From: Yponomeuta sedellus
Taxonomy: Eukaryota > Arthropoda > Insecta > Lepidoptera > Yponomeutidae
DNA: 64,000 nt
NCBI GenBank assembly: GCA_934045075.1
Contig: OW203732.1
Coordinates: 3,327,501-3,391,500, forward strand
Direction of reading: 5' to 3'
In this document: one piece after another, positions 10,722-20,783 of the stretch
Position numbering within the stretch: position 1 is the first letter of the stretch
Layout: every line of letters starts with the position of its first letter
The notes under the pieces: generated by a model
What the model saw: the letters and a program-made list of their open reading frames with translations, nothing else
Databases searched by the model: none
Told to the model about the DNA's origin: nothing
Translations under genes and position numbers: made by a program

Positions 10722-10872
10722 CGCACGGATTGACTAGTCTTTCCTATGTGCTAGGCTGCCTAAGCTGTCAGTATGGTATAGGTGCTGTGCAAGCCTACAT
10801 CGTCTAAAACCATATTCCAGGCACTGCAGCATCCAAGTGGTCCCTTCACCCATCGAGTGTGAATGAAGATGC
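10722..10872 (+). mobile_element. Core-SINE subfamily 1, central piece
   Basis: Runs from ctggttggctccgcacgg through aagcctacatcgtc to cccatcgagtgtgaatgaag. Head and tail are missing. Confidence 0.65.
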
Positions 10873-10879
10873 CTAGATA

Positions 10880-11430
10880 TAGATATATTAACCAAAGTCA
10901 AAAGAATTTCATACACTATAAAAACTAAATATTTAATTAATGAATTAATAGATTACGTCGAGAAGAAACTTACAAAGAAACTCCACATTCTTTTCAAAAC
11001 AGATTTTAAATTAAATAACCGAGTTTTCAACTTAAATTTACATTACACTAGACTTAATCTTCCCCGTTAACATTATTTTAATACTAGATATCTTTGTCTT
11101 CCAAATAATCCTTTATAGTATAATAATCATCTCCTTACAGTAAATTGTATACAGGGTGTGCCAAAAAATAGTGTCAAGCGGAAGTCCAGAGCTCTAGGAC
11201 GTGTACTAGGGAGTTATATATTTTCGTATTTTTTGTCCCACATTGACCTACAAGACAGTATTGGCCACAGAGCCATGACTTATTAAGATACATGCTTTAT
11301 TTTTTCAAAATAGGTGAATAGTGTGCCTTGCAGACACAATGTTAATTGTTTGGCGCTTTGTATCAGATTTGGTCAATCTGATACAATAGCGCCATAGAAA
11401 ACGAAGAATCATAACATATGTTATGTTAAT
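10880..11430. other. No gene recognised
   Basis: A+T-rich sequence. acagggtgtgccaaaaaatag at 11154 resembles the edge of a repeat, but no second copy was found in the window. Confidence 0.35.
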
Positions 11431-11439
11431 AACATAACA

Positions 11440-11637
11440 TTTATATACAGGCACATACTCAAACATTGCTTCTGGCCCCAGAAGGATACCCTGTGTCATG
11501 GAAAACAGAAATAACGACATCACAAACATTGTAAACATCCAAGACCCCGTTTTTTTGTCCTCATCCGGGGTTCGAACCCGGAACCTCTTGCGTGGTAAGC
11601 AGATGCGCTACTGCTGCGCCACAAAGGCCGTCTATAT
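11440..11637 (-). mobile_element. tRNA-derived SINE (third family), copy 1
   Basis: On the minus strand, a tRNA-like head (ggcgcagcagtagcgcatct, B box GGTTCGAACCCCGG) is followed by gacacagggtatccttctgg and aagcaatgtttgag. A better preserved copy is at 55262-55418 (-). Confidence 0.65.
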
Positions 11638-11785
11638 GGTAATCGCAAAGTTAGTTAAAAATTTTAAATGAATTAAGTAATAGGGTACCGTTGTTATGGA
11701 GGAAACTAGATAAAAGCGGAAAAGAAAAGATTGGAATAACCAAAACAATAAAGCCTGAGCCCTGCAGTGGAACGTTCATAGGTTC

Positions 11786-12142
11786 GTTATCAACCCTTGA
11801 ATGTCCCCACTGCTGAGGCCCGGGTCTCTTCCTGCATCGCAGGAAGGTTAGGCCATACTCCACCACGGGGGCCAAGTCCGGGTTGGCGAAGGATTGTAAG
11901 ACAGTGGCGGGCCTTACTGTCAGAAGTTATCAAGCTGCCCATAAGGCCTCTGACATGGCTTAACGACTACCATTATATGACAGCCGGCACCAATGGCTTA
12001 GCGTGCCTTGCGAAGCACGGAAGCGCTCGGAAAAATGCCACTAGCGGTATTCACGGGACGCTCACCCATCCCGTACCTGACCGCGCCTGTTGTTGCTTAA
12101 CCAAGTGATTCCAATCACTCGGTTTGCCTACGCCATGAGCGC
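11786..12142 (-). mobile_element. 5S-like SINE, full length with target duplication
   Basis: Full-length antisense copy lying just upstream of the first visible exon of the chitin-binding gene. Repeats ttcataggttc at 11775-11785 and 12143-12153 flank it. The 5S-like boxes are near 12060-12100 on the minus strand. Confidence 0.8.
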
Positions 12143-12195
12143 TTCATAGGTTCATAGGTTAGACATCCGTAAACGTAAAAAAACTATTATTGCAG

Positions 12196-12378
12196 CTTAC
12201 CCGCTCCGTAGACGTTGGCGGCATAATCACCGGCAACCGAATGGGAGCCGTCCCGCTGGGTCGAGGCCTTGGCAACGGACAGCTGGACATTGAAGGTCTC
12301 TGCCAGGGACCAGGGCTGGTCTGCCTCAACTGCACCCATGCTGTGTCTTGCGTGGCACTGCCTGTAGGGTGGCTGAAG
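12196..12378 (+). CDS. Chitin-binding protein, exon a (first visible)
   Basis: Acceptor attattgcag|CTT and donor GAAG|gtattt give a phase 0-0 exon of 61 codons. It encodes LTRSVDVGG ... LCQGPGLVCLNC then SCVALPVGWLK, the first half of a cysteine-rich module whose remaining cysteines are in exon b. Cysteine spacing suits a CBM14-type chitin-binding domain. Upstream exons, including any signal peptide, are not found; they may lie before this window or among the repeats. The acceptor's pyrimidine tract is weak. Confidence 0.65.
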
Positions 12379-13131
12379 GTATTTCACAAATTATCTCTTA
12401 GCAACACAAAGTTGCCGGCACTTTTTCGCAGATCATCATCCCACCTGGTCGGAGGGCGTCCTACACTACGTTTGCCGAGTCGCGGTCTCCACTCAAGAGC
12501 ACGTTTACTCCAACGGCTGCCGGCCGATGCTGGATGCGGCAAGCTGAAGACAGGGCGCTATGGCGCTCATTAGGGGAGGGCTATGTCCAGCAGTGGACTA
12601 CATAATATAGCCTGAAGAAGAAGAACACAAAGTTGACGTTCAGGGCGTCTGCCTAGGGCCACGGCTGTTCTGCTTCAAGTGCATCCACGCCGTGTCTTGC
12701 GTGGCTTTGCCTGTAGGGTGCCTGAAGGTACTTCGCAATTTATATCTTAGCAACATACAGTTAACGTTCAGGGCGTCTGCTTAGTGCATTGAAGGTCTCT
12801 GCCAGGGACCAGGGCTGGTCTGCCTCAACTATTCCTACGCCGTCTCTTGCGTGGTACTGCCTGTAAGGTGGCTGAAGGTACTTCACAATTTATCTCTTAG
12901 CAATACTCAGTTGACGTTCAGGACGTCTGCCTAGGACCAGGGCTGGTCTGCCTCAACTGCACCCACGCCATGTCTTGCGTGGCACTGCCTTTAGGATTTT
13001 AGGATGGCTAAGGGTAATTTTCATTTTATCTCCTACAGACATCTGGCGTCAAAAGCATCTCCCTAGGGCTGGTCTGACATAATTGCGCCCACGCCGTATT
13101 GTGCATGGTTCTACCTGTAGGGTGGCTGAAG
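12283..13131 (+). pseudogene. Decayed tandem array of exon a copies
   Basis: Four extra copies of the last ~95 nt of exon a, each with about 35 nt of flanking intron, start at 12633, 12761, 12911 and 13039. Copies 2 and 3 keep the donor CTGAAG|gtacttc. Copies 2-4 share ttgacgttcagg (or ttaacg) in place of ctggacattgaagg. This removes one base at the start, so splicing them in phase 0 would shift the frame. Copy 5 has lost its donor (gctaac) and its reading frame. They look like non-functional exon duplicates. Confidence 0.7.
12415..12623 (+). mobile_element. RTE-like LINE 3' end with 5' inversion
   Basis: The sense tail (12525-12623, gatgctggatgcggcaagctg ... cctgaagaagaag) is preceded by antisense LINE sequence from just upstream of the same point (12425-12524). 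Perfect repeats aacacaaagttg at 12403-12414 and 12624-12635 enclose both parts, so the inversion arose during one insertion. It landed between exon a and its first duplicate. Confidence 0.85.
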
Positions 13132-13216
13132 GCTAACACTGAGTACTTAATATACTTTTTTAGTCCGATCCTGTTGGACAGAGGTTCTCTTTCCTCCAAT
13201 ACGAGGAAGTATGCCA

Positions 13217-13523
13217 GAGTGCTTAGTGCGAGTTTGACAGATCCAATCGAATAACTTTACTACCGCGTTATTCGAGCATTGAATAGTGAGTATGAGTAAG
13301 TTAACCGTTCGAACTGGCAAAACGCTGGTACAGTACAACTCACACTCGCATTTATTCGTGTTTTGGCTGGTAAACGTGTTCACTTCTCAACGTAAACCAT
13401 TACAACTCGCACTCAGCAATTTTAATTTCTATACTTGTCGCTAGGTGGCGCTTCCTCGATGCCATAGAAATATGAGTTTACGTTAACGCGATCGAGTAGT
13501 TAAAAAACTCGCACTAAGCACTC
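13217..13523. mobile_element. MITE with GAGTGCTTAGTGCGAGTTT ends, copy 1
   Basis: A 307-bp element with inverted ends gagtgcttagtgcgagttt / aactcgcactaagcactc and no coding capacity. It is nearly identical to 14158-14466. It lies in the intron between exons a and b. The superfamily was not identified. Confidence 0.8.
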
Positions 13524-13624
13524 AGACGTCTAAATTCTCTAGACATACTCTCACTCAATTTTTCCCTTGTCAACGGCAAGCATTATCAAATACGCTGTTT
13601 AGGCAATAATTGAATTTATTTTTT

Positions 13625-13860
13625 ATTTATTTTGTACCACATCCCACCCACTGTGTCCACTGCTAAACATTGCCCCACAAAAAGTACGCCAGTTCGTTCT
13701 GCCACGCCACTACCATCCAGCGGCTGCCGCCAATCTGTTGTACGAACTACGTTGCGGTTGCATGTTCGTTGTCTCTTCTAAGCAACCTATGAACTCCATC
13801 GACCATCGGTTCTTCAACAGATGTGATGTGATCCCACTGACACTTCAACTTAATAGTCTT
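13625..13860 (-). mobile_element. RTE-like LINE fragment
   Basis: On the minus strand this resembles the 3' coding end of an RTE-like LINE (ggtggtagtggcgtggcaga, actggcgtactttttgtgg, aatgtttagcagtggacac). It is heavily decayed and intronic. Confidence 0.45.
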
Positions 13861-13895
13861 TTAGGTTCTTTGACTTCTTTCACCCTAAATTCCAG

Positions 13896-14015
13896 GTGCC
13901 CTTAATGCAGTGTGCTGACGGCGAGACTTGCAACGCACACTTGGGTGGATGCTCCAAGCAGCCAGTGCCTGAATGCGACGTCGGCAACCAGGAATACCAG
14001 CACATTTGTGAACAG
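13896..14015 (+). CDS. Chitin-binding protein, exon b
   Basis: Acceptor aaattccag|GTG and donor GAACAG|gttccc give a phase 0-0 exon of 40 codons: VPLMQCADGETCNAHLGGCS completes module 1 (C-x5-C-x6-C), and PECDVGNQEYQHICEQ opens module 2. The reading frame joins exons a and c without a gap. Confidence 0.8.
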
Positions 14016-14092
14016 GTTCCCTCGGCATTCACTTTTCAATCTCTAAGTATTGAATGACAGTTCAGTCATTACCTGAATTGAGAATTTCGATA

Positions 14093-14740
14093 TCAGCCCT
14101 TGTGTCTTCACTGCTGGGGCAAGTCCGGACGTCCAAGTCCGGACGGACGTCAAGTCCAGTGCTTAGTGCGAGTTTGACAGATCCAATCGAATAACTTTAC
14201 TACCGAGTCAATCGAGCATTGCGTAGTGAGTATGAGTAAGTTCACCGTTTGAACTGGCCAAACGCTGTCATAGTACAACTCGCACTCGCGTTTATTCGTG
14301 TTTTGGCTGGTAAACGTGTTCACTTCTCAACGTAAACCGTTACAACGCGCACTCAGCAATTTTAATTTCTATACCTGTCGCTAGGTGGCGCTTCCTCGAT
14401 GTCATAGAAATATGAGTTTACGTTAACGTAACTATCGAGTAGTTAAAAAACTCGCACTAAGCACTCGGGTTGGTGGAGGATTGTAAGACAGTGGTGGGCC
14501 TTACCGACAGAAGTTATCAAGGCGCCCATAAGGCCTCTGACATAGCTTAGCGACTGCCATTACATGACAACCGGCACCTGCAGCTTAGCGTGCCTTGTGA
14601 AGCACGGAAGCGCTCCGAAAAAGGCCACTAGCGGTAGTCACGGGATGGTCAACCACCCAGCATTTGACCGCACCTGTTGTTTTTTAACTCAAGTGATTGA
14701 CTCCAATTACTCAAATTTACTAGCGGTATGTCTTTTGATT
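14093..14740 (-). mobile_element. 5S-like SINE split by a MITE
   Basis: The antisense SINE 3' end (gatatcagcccttgtg, 14091-14130) and its remainder (cgggttggtggagg onward from 14467) are separated by MITE copy 2. A short duplicated scramble of aagtccggac precedes the MITE, and part of the SINE (the cgcaggaagg section) is missing there. Confidence 0.75.
14158..14466. mobile_element. MITE with GAGTGCTTAGTGCGAGTTT ends, copy 2
   Basis: Same element as 13217-13523, differing at few positions (for example taccgagtcaatcg for taccgcgttattcg). It is inserted into a 5S-like SINE at aagtcc|cgggtt, so it is younger than that SINE copy. The near identity of the two copies suggests recent activity. Confidence 0.8.
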
Positions 14741-14744
14741 TTTC

Positions 14745-15360
14745 TAATATGAAAGCGACAGGATGACAATTTAAATATTTTCTTGGTGAAATTCTCAATG
14801 CATAAAATATCAAATGTTACCACATGAGTAAAATGTTACCATGTTTTCTATTTTTAAACACTGCATTCAAAGTTGTCATCAGTTGAAGTGAAACTGTAAA
14901 AAATTAACTTACTTTAAAAAAAGTACTGGACAATCTGATAACAATTATAGGTATAATCAGGTAACATTATCTAGTACATAACATAACTGAGAAATATCAG
15001 TTGTTACTGCAGTACAATTTTTAAAATATGACAGCACCAGCCTCTTAACAGAAACCTTACTTACCGTTTACTTTATCATTAACTCCTAATAGCTCTATAG
15101 GCAATTTCAAAATGCACCGTCTTAGAGCAAAGCATTAACCAAAGATCGAAGCCAATAAGGTCAGCCGCGCAGCATCGTGGCATGCAATTTATGCCTGGCA
15201 GTGAACACAGTGCCTACATACAAAAGATTTGTCCGTGCATGAAGATGCTTATCAGCCTCGAGTCAAAAGTTCAAGGGGCCACAACATAACTGTGCTTGGC
15301 TCCGCTGGGAGTTAGGACAAGGAAGTGTGTTGACGGCTATTTGGTTTTGTAGAGAAATTG
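14745..15360. other. Intronic sequence, nothing recognised
   Basis: Part of the large intron between exons b and c. It is A+T-rich, with no gene or matched repeat seen. Confidence 0.4.
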
Positions 15361-15361
15361 T

Positions 15362-15489
15362 TTATGATAAATTGTTGGTTTGGACATGCGGAGAGGATGA
15401 AGGAAGAAATATTGACGATATGTCGAGCAAATGTGGATCCCACATTTTTACCACACATTTACCCACATTTCGATGAGGGACATCCCAGG
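15362..15489 (+). mobile_element. LINE 3' coding fragment (second RTE-like family)
   Basis: Reads WFGHAERMKEE-like on the plus strand, the same family as the minus-strand copy at 21955-22300, which encodes WFGYVEGMKEERLTKQIY. It ends where a 5'-truncated 5S-like SINE begins. Confidence 0.6.
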
Positions 15490-15768
15490 CGGATCGTGAC
15501 TACCACTAGTGACATTTTTTCCGAGCGCTTCCGTGCTTCGCAAGGCACGTTAAGCCGTTGGTGCCTGCTGTCACGTAATGGCAGTCGTTAAGCTATGTCA
15601 GGGGCCTCATGGGCGTCTTAGTAACTTCTAACAGTAAGGCCCGCCACTGTCTTACAATCCTCCACTAACCGGGACTTGGCCCTCGTGGTGGAGTGTGGCC
15701 TTACCTTTCTGCGATGCAGGAAGAGACCAGTGCCCCAGCAGTGGGGACATACAAAGCGTTGACATCAC
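15490..15768 (+). mobile_element. 5S-like SINE, 5'-truncated
   Basis: A sense copy beginning at gcggatcgtgactaccac and ending gcgttgacatcaca, lacking the 5S-like head. It is intronic. Confidence 0.75.
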
Positions 15769-15779
15769 ACTAGGCGGAC

Positions 15780-16310
15780 CTATTTTGACCAAATAGAAAA
15801 TGTATTAGCGAAGGGTAAGATGACAATTACCCGAAGATGGAGTCACGTACTCCGGTTTTGGGCACTTTTTATGCAATACTATAGGTATTGATGGTGCGGA
15901 AGAGCTTTGTCAAATGACAGAGACTGGTCACTCGGGCGTTATTATAATGTGTATGTTTATGATATATCTTGGCTGATGTAGTAAAGCAGCTTCTGTGTTT
16001 TAAGAACTTAAGCAGGGCTAGATTTTTGAAGTGAAATGCAAGCATTTAATTCTAGAAGATAGGTACTGCCAATGCTCTAAAGTTGCGTAATTCAAATGTC
16101 TTCAAACAACTGCTTATGGAACATTCGATTCCATAATTTATCATACAAGAAAGCTGTACCATTTTAGATATAACACCACGCAGTTACTAAGGAAATTTCA
16201 ATTTACAAAAACATCATGGAAAAAAAAAGATTAAGAGAAATCCTAAAATAAAACATTTTAATTCAACTAAGAAGATTATGAATGTCTTTTCTTACCAAAA
16301 CCTAAGTAGC
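15780..16310. other. Intronic sequence, nothing recognised
   Basis: No gene or repeat could be matched. Confidence 0.35.
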
Positions 16311-16330
16311 CTACAACCGGAATGATATAT

Positions 16331-16545
16331 TCTTCTTCTCTCGTGTCGAAAGCCCTCTTCTCAGACATCTCGCTCCCAAAACCGCACCACTGCGAGCACG
16401 ACAGGTGATGCCTCCATGAGATCCCGCAAACTGACTGTGTAGCTTTAGGGCAGACACAAAGATGCATTGTTGTTTGTGCAGCTCCACATCGGCACAGGAT
16501 GTCAGCATCTTCGGGTAGGATCCCCTATCTTTTCAGAGAATGATG
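16331..16545 (-). mobile_element. LINE C-terminal fragment with 15-bp target duplication
   Basis: Perfect repeats accggaatgatatat at 16316-16330 and 16546-16560 flank it. On the minus strand it encodes PEDADILCRCGAAQTTMHLC and then VCPKAT, the C-x-CG ... H-x4-CP signature found at the C-terminus of many insect non-LTR reverse transcriptases, and it ends in a gaagaaga tail. It is a 5'-truncated insertion into the intron about 45 bp upstream of exon c. Confidence 0.75.
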
Positions 16546-16605
16546 ACCGGAATGATATATTTAGGAGTATAGTCCTTTGTCAACGACATTAATAATATAT
16601 TGCAG

Positions 16606-16752
16606 GTGGGCATCTTCCCCGATGCATACGACTGCCGGAAGTTCCACCTCTGCTCGCCACCAGCTGATCTTCCTGGGGGGGAGCCAGCCATCCACCGACC
16701 AGCACTCTGCCCAAGGAACTACGCGTACAACCCGCAGACTGCACAATGCTCG
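16606..16752 (+). CDS. Chitin-binding protein, exon c
   Basis: Acceptor atattgcag|GTG and donor TCG|gtaagaat give a phase 0-0 exon of 49 codons. VGIFPDAYDCRKFHLCSPP, then RPALCPRNYAYNPQTAQCS, is a textbook CBM14 (ChtBD2) core: F-P-D, Y-x-C-x-K-F-x-x-C, L-C-P and the closing C. Together with the two cysteines from exon b it makes module 2. Confidence 0.88.
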
Positions 16753-17093
16753 GTAAGAATGTTTCGGCTTGAATGCAAGGATTTGAATTACTGCATCGCG
16801 GTAGGAAAGTTTTTTCAGAGTTTGCTTAAATAGTAAGTCAGACAAAATAATATGTAATTCATTTTCCGTGTGAGGTTTCCCGTTCCCTAAACTTAATGTT
16901 GGTCACCTCCATCACGATTCATTTCAGTTAGCTTACATTAGAGATGATGGAGCTGACGGCCATAACCAAATAACCGATTATGGAGAGATATAGAAAGACA
17001 AAGAAGTGGGGTTACAACTTGGAATAAGAGCGAATCCAGTTGTTCTTTGGACTATCAGTCTTCACTTCCCTAATATAATTGTCTTCTTCACAG

Positions 17094-17537
17094 ATACCCC
17101 TACCCCAAGGCCAGTGCTACCAGCAGCTGATACCACCCTGCGAAGAGGTCGGCGAGACAAACCTCTTCCCCGGCAGCCCCAGCCATTACTACATCTGCTT
17201 ATTCAAGAAGAACCGCCTGTACCCTCAAATATTCCTCTGCCCTAACGGCTGGACCTTTCAAGGCGGCATTTGCAGACCAACCGTGCCTGTTGAGTACTAC
17301 CTTACCACCACAGCGCAACCAAGCACAACGGAGATGGTCCAAGATGATCCGAAAACCGACTCTAATTACAGTGGATTGAGTTTCTTTTCCACTGAACGGA
17401 CGACTACGTACGCGCCAGATACTTTCCTAGCTGACAAGTTCGATTTGTCCGACTGGAATACGGAAGAGTCGAGTGTCCAATTCGCCAATTACGAGATAGA
17501 TGACTCGTTCGAAACTGGCTTCGGGATTGTGGATTAG
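17094..17537 (+). CDS. Chitin-binding protein, terminal exon d
   Basis: Acceptor cttcttcacag|ATA; 147 codons plus TAG at 17537. Module 3 spans about residues 6-66 of the exon (QCYQQLIPPC, LFPGSPSHYYIC, LYPQIFLCPNGWTFQGGICR). It is followed by a Thr/Ser-rich and then acidic tail (TTTAQPSTTEM, FDLSDWNTEESSVQFANYEI) with no membrane anchor. Across the four exons the visible protein is 297 residues with three chitin-binding modules. The likely role is binding chitin in the peritrophic matrix, cuticle or tracheal matrix; which one cannot be told. No specific gene name is recognised. Confidence 0.88.
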   Translation: MPLPQGQCYQQLIPPCEEVGETNLFPGSPSHYYICLFKKNRLYPQIFLCPNGWTFQGGICRPTVPVEYYLTTTAQPSTTEMVQDDPKTDSNYSGLSFFSTERTTTYAPDTFLADKFDLSDWNTEESSVQFANYEIDDSFETGFGIVD

Positions 17538-17567
17538 AATAATTAATCGAGTTATCTGTTGGTCATC

Positions 17568-17573
17568 AATAAA
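17568..17573 (+). terminator. Polyadenylation signal
   Basis: AATAAA 31 nt after the stop codon of the chitin-binding gene, followed by a T/G-containing stretch (cactctgtgcc). Confidence 0.7.
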
Positions 17574-17787
17574 ACACTCTGTGCCAATTAAGCCAGATCT
17601 AGGTAAGCCGATAACGGAGCGTTTTATTTGATTCCGTGGGAGAATTGAGATGGTGATCAGTAAGAATTTTGGTTGAAACGTTACAGTACATAGGCTTATC
17701 TGTGTCCTGATATATCAATTTCGCTTCATCAAGATTAATTAATAGTTTAAGGTACTTACGAGTTGTTACGAGTTGGTCATTCGTGCG

Positions 17788-17852
17788 CTATGGCGCTTAT
17801 TAGGGGAGGGCTATGTCCAGCAGTCGACTAATATAGCCTGTAGATGAAGAGT
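17788..17852 (+). mobile_element. RTE tail fragment
   Basis: gcgctatggcgcttattagg, ggagggctatgtccagcag and then tagcctgtagatgaag: only the last 65 bp of the RTE-like LINE or its SINE. The rest to 18240 holds a probable LINE 3' piece (gggcttatcgagccgagg) and no gene. Confidence 0.6.
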
Positions 17853-18254
17853 TGGTCATTTACAAAAACTTAATTTAATTTATAAAATTTTTATAGATTT
17901 ATTATTGTGATTTTTTTATAATATTTTTTTTTTTACTGCTGGATTTTTTAACACCCTGTAGGAACCACAAAGCGCCTTGCGACCTTTCAACGAAATTATA
18001 TCATTGTTTTTTATCTCGCCATTCACGGCAGAAACAATCACGGGACCTTTATCCCGCGACACAAAGGCGGGCTTATCGAGCCGAGGCGATCTGTTCCAGG
18101 GGCTGAGTTAGACATTTGGCTGGCTGGGAAATAAAGTCGGAAAGCACAGTCAGCAGCAGGTCAATCTTTGACTGTTAAAACTTTAAAACTAGTGTCCGTC
18201 TCAATCTTGAGTCATTAGGCCTTATTATCTATATATATCTATAATTAGCCCACA

Positions 18255-18470
18255 TTAACCCACTGCTGGGCATTTTTTCGTGGCTGTCGTTAAGCCATGT
18301 CAGAGGCCATATGGGCGGCTTGATAACTTCTGACAGTAAGGCCCGCCATTGTCTTACAATCCTCCAGCAATCCGGACGTGGCCCCCGAGGTGAAGTATCG
18401 CCTAACCCTCCTACCATACAGGAAGAGACCCGTGCCCCAACAATGGGGACATATAAAGGGTTGATATCGA
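18255..18470 (+). mobile_element. 5S-like SINE, 5'-truncated
   Basis: Sense 3' part (gtcgttaagccatgtcagagg ... gggttgatatcgaa). It is preceded by a piece of unrelated repeat (cccactgctgggcat). Confidence 0.75.
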
Positions 18471-18629
18471 ATCCACTGCTGGGCGTAGGCCTCCTTTTTA
18501 CTGCACCATTCCTCCTGTGCTAATCTGATCCATCTCTGACCCGCAACCTTATTATGCGTGTCAAATCCTGTCAAAATCCTGACGCTTGCGATAGCAACTC
18601 GTATGAATTTGAGTTTTTTTTATGTATCT

Positions 18630-18835
18630 TATAAAGGCCCACTGCAGGGCACAGGCTTTCTCTCAAAGAGAGAGTATGGAATTAATCACGCTTTTAAGCG
18701 CTGAGATATTTGAATCTCTCAAACACTGAGGTTTTCTCAAGATGTTTTCCTTCACAGTTACCAAGGGGTATTGCTACTAACACTTCACAAATTTACATAA
18801 CTTAGAAAATAAAATCGCCGAGCTACCGCCACATA
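18630..18835 (-). mobile_element. Core-SINE subfamily 2
   Basis: On the minus strand: core gtgaaggaaaacatcttgag, then the tail with ctctctttgagagaaagcc and ctgtgccctgcagtgggcc. The tRNA head is absent. Confidence 0.65.
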
Positions 18836-18848
18836 TATTCTTCATCTA

Positions 18849-19036
18849 TCTTCTATAATATAAAAATGAATCGCAGAATGTTTTGGTAAGCGCAAATCTC
18901 GAGAACAGCTGAACCGATTTCGCTGATTCTTTTTTTAGAATATTCCTTGAAGTATGACGATGGTTCTTACGGGGAGAAAAAATAATAATTAAAGAATCGA
19001 CTGTTAGGCGGTACGAAGTTCGCTGGGTCAGCTAGT
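18849..19036 (+). mobile_element. Short non-autonomous Helitron
   Basis: Starts TC (tcttctataatataaaaatg) after an A and ends gggtcagctagt before a T, the Helitron A|TC...CTAGT|T layout. The ggtacgaagttcgc just before the end is typical of lepidopteran Helitron 3' ends. It is 188 bp long with no coding capacity. Confidence 0.8.
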
Positions 19037-19039
19037 TGT

Positions 19040-19700
19040 ACCGACATAAAAAAAGAAATTACAAAGATATTTCATAACCATTACAGATGCTAAAAGTCAT
19101 AGGTTTCTTATTTATTTTAAATTATTTTGTTTATTGGGTCATGTGTATACGAACGAAGTTGAGGACCCAGTAAGTTAACTAGCAAGGAGTTTTGTTATTC
19201 CGCACTATCTGGGAGGCGATAACAGGCGCTGACAGGCTAATTTGAGGGGGTAATTATATTAATCACCAGATCTAGAATTACCCAAAAGTTCTGCCGGAGC
19301 TCTCTTCAGCCCCTGTACGAGTATTATTTTAAACTTCATTTATATTCCACCAACTTTCCGCAACCTCCCACAACGTTCACGAAAATCCTCTAATGTTTTT
19401 CTTCTCAAGATAATCCACAACAGCCGCTTCTAAGAAAATCTAACTAAAAACTCGTTGCAACTGGCAGACTCCTTTGTCGAGCTAACGGTGAATAAAAAAC
19501 AACAATTCTGACATTCGACATTAGAATTGCATCACAGTTCGACCCGGCGCCCGCGCCAGCCTCGTGGGAATCTTACCTATACGTTATGGAGCCGCGCTGG
19601 TACGCTACTGTGGAGGAGGCTTCTACATTTTACTAAAACAATTTTAAATAGATGATAGAACTTGGTACGGGTTGAACAGCGGATTGGGCGTACAATCGGA
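19040..19700. other. No gene recognised
   Basis: Mixed composition and short open frames only. Confidence 0.35.
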
Positions 19701-19725
19701 CCGAGTGAACACAAAATAAGATGTT

Positions 19726-19895
19726 AAGACTATTTAGATTGTAAAAATTCCACCCATGCCGGGACTCGAACCCGCGACCTCTGGCACGGTTAGCCAGAGG
19801 TCGCCGGTTCAAATCCCGGCATGGGTGAAATTTTTAGCCTCTAAATAGGTTTTTAAAAATGGTCCTTAGCACGGGTTAGTGCATTAAAAAGAATA
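19726..19895 (+). mobile_element. Internal-tRNA SINE, fold-back copy
   Basis: An antisense arm (about 19730-19786) turns around at the anticodon stem-loop (ctggc acggtta gccag) and becomes the sense arm, followed by the normal tail ttagcacgggttagtgcatt. Flanking repeats of about 20 bp at 19706-19725 and 19896-19916 (tgaacacRaaata...gatgtt) differ at a few positions. Confidence 0.8.
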
Positions 19896-19994
19896 TGAAC
19901 ACGAAATAGTGATGTTCGGCAGACCACATTTGAGACGAATGGACGTGGTATGGAGCGTACCGAATCCGCTATTCAGACTAATGAATTAATTATG

Positions 19995-20255
19995 AAGTCT
20001 TGAAGATGCTTCTTAAATGAAATACTTCTCAAGGGTACTTTGGACAGTCGCTGGTAAAGAAAAAGAACCAATGGTCGATGAAATGCAAACGTTCTCCATC
20101 GGAACCTCTTCGATGGATCACATCAGAAATGAAACAATCCACTTAAGAACTACTTTAAGGTGGCTGACATAGATTATTAGATACGATTAGCAAGCGTAAG
20201 TGGCTTTTTGTGGTGGCGGGCTGGTCACATTTTACAATGTACATTGACACTCAGC
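19995..20255 (+). mobile_element. RTE-like LINE fragments, scrambled
   Basis: Matches pieces of 4085-4600 (catcagaaatgaaacaatcc, gattagcaag, ggctggtcacat) in altered order and broken frame. 20256-20770 beyond it holds nothing recognised. Confidence 0.5.
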
Positions 20256-20783
20256 AAACAGAATGTAAATTCTTTATGTTTTGATTAATTCGTATTACAT
20301 TCTAAGCCCTGATCGTTCTGCCTCCTCAGACCTTCAGGGTACTTTATCAGGTTTGTATATTTCACTCAAAATTGTAACAAAAGAGATTAATTTGACATGT
20401 ACCGAGAAGTCAAAATTAATCTTTAGAAAACAGAAGCCGTGTCCACACAAGGCGTCCCGTAACCCTTATAACATTCGTCAGTCGAAATGCCAAGTTGAGC
20501 GAATCTACGCCGAACCGCTATACATTGTGTACTAGGCAAGAACAGTCTTGATACTAGATAAAAGTGCTAACGAAGTTTTCAAGTGAAAACTTTTCTTGAA
20601 CTCTGATTGAGACTTGTACTGAATCAAAACTGAAGTGCCACGCTTGGATCTGGGGCAATGACGCTTATTGCTTAATCATGCGAAAACGGCTGAGCAGATC
20701 TAGATGAAGATTGGAACAAGGATAGTTTATAGTCCGAAATAGCACATGATCACATTTTGCGCGTAAAAACTAATAGATATATA

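Noticed and set aside
12190..12573. 127-codon open frame running past exon a
   Set aside because: After 12378 it reads through intron and LINE sequence; the cysteine module continues in exon b, so the donor at 12379 is preferred.
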